Assembly: GCA_001874305.1 (NCBI GenBank)
Contig: MPCU01000003.1
Span: 496,001-560,000, forward strand
Length of the DNA stretch: 64,000 nucleotides
Reading direction: 5' to 3'
DNA from: Bacteriovorax sp. MedPE-SWde
GTDB taxonomy: Bacteria > Bdellovibrionota > Bacteriovoracia > Bacteriovoracales > Bacteriovoracaceae
Under the pieces are notes generated by a model that was given only the letters and a program-made list of their open reading frames with translations, ran no database searches and was not told the origin of the DNA. The translations under genes and the position numbers were made by a program. The first letter of the stretch is position 1; every line of letters starts with the position of its first letter. Shown here one piece after another: positions 60,383 to 64,000 of this stretch.

Positions 60383-62584
60383 TTATATCTTTGCTTGAAA
60401 GTACTTTTTCTTTGCGACTTGTAGCTTTTCGTAACTTTCAATTAACTTAATATGCTTGTCGATACCTTCTAACTTCATACTTGTTGTCGGTAGACCAAAG
60501 AACCTAACGTCACCAGAAACAGTATCTATGGCATTTTGAAGAGTTTCTTCTCCAAACATACGAGTCATATTTGCTTTATAGTCTGAAAGCTCTAATTCAT
60601 CATCAAGTGTAATATCAAGAACTGTATTTAAAGCTCTGTAATAGCTTCTTCTTTCTGGAGAGTTCTCATTGAAAGTCATGATCATTTCAACGAGTCCTTT
60701 GGCCTCGTCAAACTTCTTAAGTGCTAGGAAGATCATACATTTTAACTCACCAATATTTAACTGACCCCAATTTGAATTTTCATCAAAAGCGATTCCTATT
60801 AGCTCTGAGATAGGAGTGTAGTCATCCATCTCACTTTCTTCTAGATTGTTTACTAAAGTTGAAAGGCCGTCATTATCAAGTTTGTGTAAATTTAAGATAT
60901 CTTCTCTAAATATGATCGCTCTATTGTGGTTATCCCATACAAGATCATCAGCAGAGTAAATCTCAGAATAGTCAGGAACTAATATACGACAAGCACTAGC
61001 TCCGAGCTCTTCATAGTCAGCGATATAGACTTCTTTTTCCATTTGCTTAAGAATGTCCATAAGGTAGTCATTCTCTTGCTGTGTTGTTCCTGAGAAGTCC
61101 CACTCGTTGAATTCATAATCATTTTTATCACTGAAAAACTTCCACGAAATAACTCCTGTAGAGTCAATGAAATGATCAACAATATTATTGTGCTCGCTTA
61201 CAGCAAAGTTGTTAAATGTCGGAGGTGGAACGTCATTCATTCCCTCAAAGCTTCTTCCTTGTAGCAGCTCAGTAAGACTTCTCTCTAGTGCCACTTCAAA
61301 TTTAGGATGTGCTCCAAATGATGCAAAAACACCACCGTTCTTTGGGTTCATCAAAGTAACACACATTACTGGAAATTTACCGCCTAAAGATGCATCTTTA
61401 ATAACGATAGGGAATCCATAAGACTCAAGCTTTTCAATCCCTTCAAGGATCTTTGGATACTTTTCAAGGACACTCTTTGGAACATCTGGAAGTGTTATTT
61501 CCTCTAGAATGATTTTGTTTTTTACGGCACGTTCAAAAATCTCCGAGAGACATTGTACACGTGCTTCATATTTAGTGTTTCCAGCACTCATTCCATTACT
61601 TACAAATAGATTACCAATTAAATTAACTGGAACGTAGACTGTTTCTTGATCAGACTGTCTTGTGTAAGGAATCGCACATATTCCTCTTTCTGTATTTCCA
61701 GAGTTTGTATCAATGAGATGTTCAGCTTTGAGTTCATTCTCAGTATTATAAACTTCAAGAAATCTTTCATCCATCAGTCCTTCTGGGAGTGAGCCATCTG
61801 CACCGGGTTTAAACCATTTCTCATCTGGGTAGTGAACAAAGTCCGAATTTGATATCTCTTCACCTAGGTAGTAATCATTGTAGAAATAGTTATTACTTAT
61901 TCTTTCTAAGTATTCTCCAAGTGCAGAACATAGAGCTGCATCTTTTGTTGCACCTTTTCCGTTTGTAAAACACATTGGTGAGTCCGCGTCTCTAATATGT
62001 ACAGACCATACATTTGGAACTTGGTTTCTCCATGAAGCAATTTCAATCTTAATGCCAAGATTAGTTAAAAGCTCTGTCATATTAACGATAGTGTCTTCAA
62101 GAGATGAGTCTTTTCCTAGAATCATAGTTTGAGAGTTACTATCCGTTTCATAAACTAGACTAGCATCTTTACCAAGAACATTAAGAGTTTCAATTTTAAA
62201 GGCAGGTGACTGTTGAATTGTTTTCTTTACAGTACATCTATCAATAGATCTGAGTATCCCTTCTTTGTCTTTCTCTGAAATACTTTCAGGTAGCTCAACT
62301 TGAATATGGAAGGTTTGATTATATCTATTTTCAGGATCAATAATATTATCTTGGCGTAGTTTAATATCCTCAGTCGGGATACCTCTCGCAATACAATAGA
62401 CTCTAACAAAGTAGGCAGCACAAAGTGCAGAAGAAGCCAGGAAATAGTCAAAGGGGCTAGGAGCAGTTCCATCACCCTTGTATCTAATTGGTTGATCTGT
62501 TTTGATGCTAAAATCGTCGAAGTTAGCTTCAAGCCTTAGGTTCTCTAGAAAGTTTACGTTAATTTGCATAGGAGTTATTAACAT
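60383..62584 (-). CDS. ycaO: OsmC-YcaO fusion protein
   Basis: Residues 1-145 are an OsmC-like domain (DGTAPSPFDYFLASSALCAAYFVRVYCIARG contains its first cysteine). Residues about 200-560 are a YcaO domain with the ATP-binding patterns GEYLERISNNYF and NTKYEARVQCLSEIFERAVK, and FASFGAHPKFEVALERSLTELLQGR. The last 170 residues are a helical YcaO C-terminal extension. YcaO enzymes activate amide backbones with ATP; this fused form occurs in many gammaproteobacteria, and its substrate is unknown. No precursor peptide or partner is adjacent. GGGAGAGG directly before ATG 62584 supports this start. Confidence 0.9.
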   Translation of the reverse strand: MLITPMQINVNFLENLRLEANFDDFSIKTDQPIRYKGDGTAPSPFDYFLASSALCAAYFVRVYCIARGIPTEDIKLRQDNIIDPENRYNQTFHIQVELPESISEKDKEGILRSIDRCTVKKTIQQSPAFKIETLNVLGKDASLVYETDSNSQTMILGKDSSLEDTIVNMTELLTNLGIKIEIASWRNQVPNVWSVHIRDADSPMCFTNGKGATKDAALCSALGEYLERISNNYFYNDYYLGEEISNSDFVHYPDEKWFKPGADGSLPEGLMDERFLEVYNTENELKAEHLIDTNSGNTERGICAIPYTRQSDQETVYVPVNLIGNLFVSNGMSAGNTKYEARVQCLSEIFERAVKNKIILEEITLPDVPKSVLEKYPKILEGIEKLESYGFPIVIKDASLGGKFPVMCVTLMNPKNGGVFASFGAHPKFEVALERSLTELLQGRSFEGMNDVPPPTFNNFAVSEHNNIVDHFIDSTGVISWKFFSDKNDYEFNEWDFSGTTQQENDYLMDILKQMEKEVYIADYEELGASACRILVPDYSEIYSADDLVWDNHNRAIIFREDILNLHKLDNDGLSTLVNNLEESEMDDYTPISELIGIAFDENSNWGQLNIGELKCMIFLALKKFDEAKGLVEMIMTFNENSPERRSYYRALNTVLDITLDDELELSDYKANMTRMFGEETLQNAIDTVSGDVRFFGLPTTSMKLEGIDKHIKLIESYEKLQVAKKKYFQAKI

Positions 62585-62624
62585 CCTCTCCCTCTAGAGA
62601 GTAGTAAATGCTTAAAACTAGGTA

Positions 62625-62655
62625 AGAATTACAAGAAGAGAACCCTTGTAATTCT
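62625..62655. promoter_or_regulatory. Inverted repeat in the YcaO-YgjP divergent region
   Basis: AGAATTACAAG and CTTGTAATTCT are perfect 11-bp arms with a 9-base spacer, 40 bases upstream of the YcaO start. As an operator it could serve both genes; as RNA it would be a leader hairpin for ycaO. Confidence 0.5.
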
Positions 62656-62660
62656 AGACG

Positions 62661-62690
62661 TTTACATAGGGGATAAAATAGTTTTATATT
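62661..62690 (+). promoter_or_regulatory. Promoter close to the YgjP-like start codon
   Basis: -35 TTTACA (62661-62666), 18-base spacer, -10 TATATT (62685-62690). The expected transcription start is within two bases of ATG 62699 and there is no ribosome-binding site. Confidence 0.4.
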
Positions 62691-62698
62691 GGCCAGTA

Positions 62699-63202
62699 AT
62701 GACATCACTAAAATACTTCCAAGGTTATCCAGAATCAATAAAAGACCAGGTACATAACTTGGTTGAAAGTGGTCGTTTAAAAACTTACCTTGAGAAGAAA
62801 TATCCTAATCCCCATCAAATAAATAATGATAAGCAGCTTTATCAATATGCAAACGACTTGCGACTACAGTTTTTGCGCAATACTCCTCAGATAAGTAAGG
62901 TCCGTTACGAGAAACAGAAAGACCTTGTTAAAAATGCTCTAGGAACTCATACTTTTGTAAGCCGTAATCATGGTGGTAAGCTTAAGAGCAAGCATGAAAT
63001 TAGAATTGCGATGAGCCTCAAGAATGCACCTGAGGAAATGCTGAAAATGTTAGTTGTTCATGAGCTAGCGCACTTTAAAGAAAAAGATCATAATAAGGCC
63101 TTCTATAAGTTATGTGAATATATGCAGCCAGATTATCACCAGGTCGAACTTGATTTAAGGCTATTCTTAGTATTGTTAGATCAGGGCGAGGGACTCTTCT
63201 AG
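62699..63202 (+). CDS. YgjP-like zinc metallopeptidase (DUF45)
   Basis: A 167-residue soluble protein with the gluzincin/DUF45 motif VVHELAHFKEKDHNKAFY (HExxH, then the third His in KDH) followed by LCEYMQPDYHQVELDLR, which is the YgjP-like pattern. The first half is helical and lacks the usual beta part, so it is a compact variant. Substrate and role are unknown. The -10 of its promoter ends eight bases before the ATG, so the mRNA may be leaderless. Confidence 0.83.
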   Translation: MTSLKYFQGYPESIKDQVHNLVESGRLKTYLEKKYPNPHQINNDKQLYQYANDLRLQFLRNTPQISKVRYEKQKDLVKNALGTHTFVSRNHGGKLKSKHEIRIAMSLKNAPEEMLKMLVVHELAHFKEKDHNKAFYKLCEYMQPDYHQVELDLRLFLVLLDQGEGLF

Positions 63203-63210
63203 GTGATGGA

Positions 63211-63236
63211 GGTGAAGTAGAATTATAAACTTCACC
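63211..63236. terminator. Convergent terminator hairpin
   Basis: GGTGAAGT and ACTTCACC form an 8-bp stem with a 10-base AT-rich loop between the YgjP-like and DUF481 genes. CCTTTAGTGTTTTT follows on the plus strand; the minus-strand tail is poor in T. Confidence 0.55.
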
Positions 63237-63248
63237 CCTTTAGTGTTT

Positions 63249-63941
63249 TTAGAACTTGGCTATCAATGATGTAGTGTATTGGTAGTCACTATTCTTTGTA
63301 TCAAGAGCAGGTGAGTTATCATACTTATGAAGATAGGCCACCTTAAGTGTAAGCATCTTTGAAACAGTAAAGTTTAGACTTGGCTCAAAGTTAATTTGCC
63401 AATCATCGCTTTCGCTCAAGTTAGGAAGAGCTTCTACCCATAATTTTAAAAATAAGTTCTCATTTTGTTGTTTCGAATACTCAGTATAAATACGAAGCTT
63501 TGATCCATTTGTCTTTCTTGCTTCAAGATCTGACTCAAGTGTTCTTCTGTAACCAGCTTCAGAGTGAAGACTTTGTTTATCTGATTTGATAAAGCTGTAA
63601 GCACCACCAAGGTCATAGTTCCATCTGTAATCTAAGGATGCGAAAACATCTTCTTCTCTTTGTGCTGCTGCAAAAATAGACCATTTACTACTCAGGGATC
63701 TTTCATATCGAGTATTAACGTCCCAGTTTCTTGCATTAAGTTCCTTATCTGCCTTACCGTATGAGTAGTGTCCACCAAGCTTAAAAGTGTTGTTGTCCTT
63801 TACATATGTATTGATGGTTTTTGTATTCCAGGTTTCAGACTCAGTGTTTCCACCGTTCATGATTACTGTAAGTTCGGATTCGTTGCTGTAGTTTGCGTAA
63901 GCTGCACTGCTGAGAAGAAGCAGTGAAATTAGAAGTTTCAT
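63249..63941 (-). CDS. DUF481 (YdiY-like) outer-membrane protein
   Basis: A signal peptide (MKLLISLLLLSSAAYA) is followed by a beta-barrel-like sequence: SELTVIMNGGNTESETWNTKTINTYVKDNNTFKLGGHYSYG at the start and alternating strands such as RWNYDLGGAYSF, KLRIYTEYSK and LNFTVSKMLTLKVAYLHKYD, ending in a C-terminal Phe (SLIAKF) as outer-membrane proteins do. DUF481 proteins are found in E. coli as YdiY; function is unknown. GGAGA before the ATG lies partly within a 17-bp hairpin in the leader. Confidence 0.87.
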   Translation of the reverse strand: MKLLISLLLLSSAAYANYSNESELTVIMNGGNTESETWNTKTINTYVKDNNTFKLGGHYSYGKADKELNARNWDVNTRYERSLSSKWSIFAAAQREEDVFASLDYRWNYDLGGAYSFIKSDKQSLHSEAGYRRTLESDLEARKTNGSKLRIYTEYSKQQNENLFLKLWVEALPNLSESDDWQINFEPSLNFTVSKMLTLKVAYLHKYDNSPALDTKNSDYQYTTSLIAKF

Positions 63942-63948
63942 ATAAGTC

Positions 63949-63990
63949 TCCAGAGATATAAGGAATAAATTCTATTCCTAAATCTCTGGA
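63949..63990 (-). promoter_or_regulatory. Leader hairpin covering the ribosome-binding site of the DUF481 gene
   Basis: TCCAGAGAT and ATCTCTGGA (9 bp), an internal mismatch, then AGGAATA and TATTCCT (7 bp) with a 5-base loop form a long stem. Its 3' arm on the minus strand ends in CTCTGGA, which overlaps the GGAG of the gene, so folding would hide the ribosome-binding site. Confidence 0.55.
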
Positions 63991-64000
63991 AATAAAACTG

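Noticed and set aside
1-64000. tRNA, rRNA, CRISPR, insertion sequence, prophage or integron
   Set aside because: No cloverleaf ending in CCA, no rRNA-like block, no regularly spaced direct repeats, and no transposase, integrase or phage structural protein was found on reading through the window.

Overview
The window is an AT-rich, gene-dense stretch of a bacterial chromosome. I see no rRNA, tRNA, CRISPR array, insertion sequence or prophage, and no gap above about 300 bases lacks a gene. Low GC, Lys/Asn-rich proteins, many small exported proteins and lipoproteins, Gram-negative envelope proteins (a DUF481 outer-membrane protein, a lipocalin, an M23 lipoprotein) and TIGR02147-like HTH regulators suggest a Bdellovibrionota member of the Bacteriovorax/Halobacteriovorax kind. 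That assignment is inference; no marker gene proves it.

Layout. 0-2.2 kb: the tail of an EgtD-like histidine methyltransferase, an NAD-binding DUF2867-type protein and a DUF4920 lipoprotein. 2.2-9.2 kb: a phosphate block, with phoB-phoR leftward and pstSCAB-phoU rightward from one intergenic region that carries direct repeats of 11-bp period resembling Pho boxes. 9.2-12.8 kb: a dienelactone hydrolase and aconitase B. 13.0-15.3 kb: a TetR gene behind an AcrR-like palindrome, then a Rieske oxygenase and an unnamed conserved protein. 15.3-26.0 kb: a light/photo-oxidative-stress region. A divergent promoter with a palindrome between its -35 and -10 drives, leftward, a TIGR01777 epimerase, a lipocalin, DUF523-DUF1722 and photolyase; rightward, it precedes a CarH/LitR-type MerR regulator, an FAD oxidoreductase, DUF1365, a Cfa-like methyltransferase, a chalcone-isomerase-like protein, an NTF2-like protein and a DUF2878-SDR fusion.

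26-43 kb is a mosaic of regulators (Crp/Fnr, LysR, AraC-GyrI, TetR), exported hydrolases (DJ-1/PfpI, GDPD, M23), an SDR, a GNAT enzyme, a large PLP enzyme and the HrpB helicase. 43-50 kb holds a BCCT transporter whose normal start codon is missing, a solute-binding protein, two related methyltransferases, an SRPBCC protein, an AlkC-type glycosylase and a globin. 50-58 kb has two copies of a module (exported protein leftward, TIGR02147-like regulator rightward, second exported protein overlapping the regulator). Between them lies a compact leftward operon of fatty-acid desaturase, cytochrome P450, membrane protein and acyltransferase-3. 58-64 kb holds an exported alpha/beta hydrolase, a DUF482 acyltransferase, an OsmC-YcaO fusion, a YgjP-like metalloprotease and the DUF481 protein.

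The most interesting items are the duplicated regulator/exported-protein module, the P450-desaturase-acyltransferase operon, the LitR-type regulator with altered cobalamin-site residues and its operator, the BCCT gene without a usable start codon next to a heptanucleotide repeat, and several genes whose -10 element lies 6-8 bases before the ATG, which suggests leaderless transcription.
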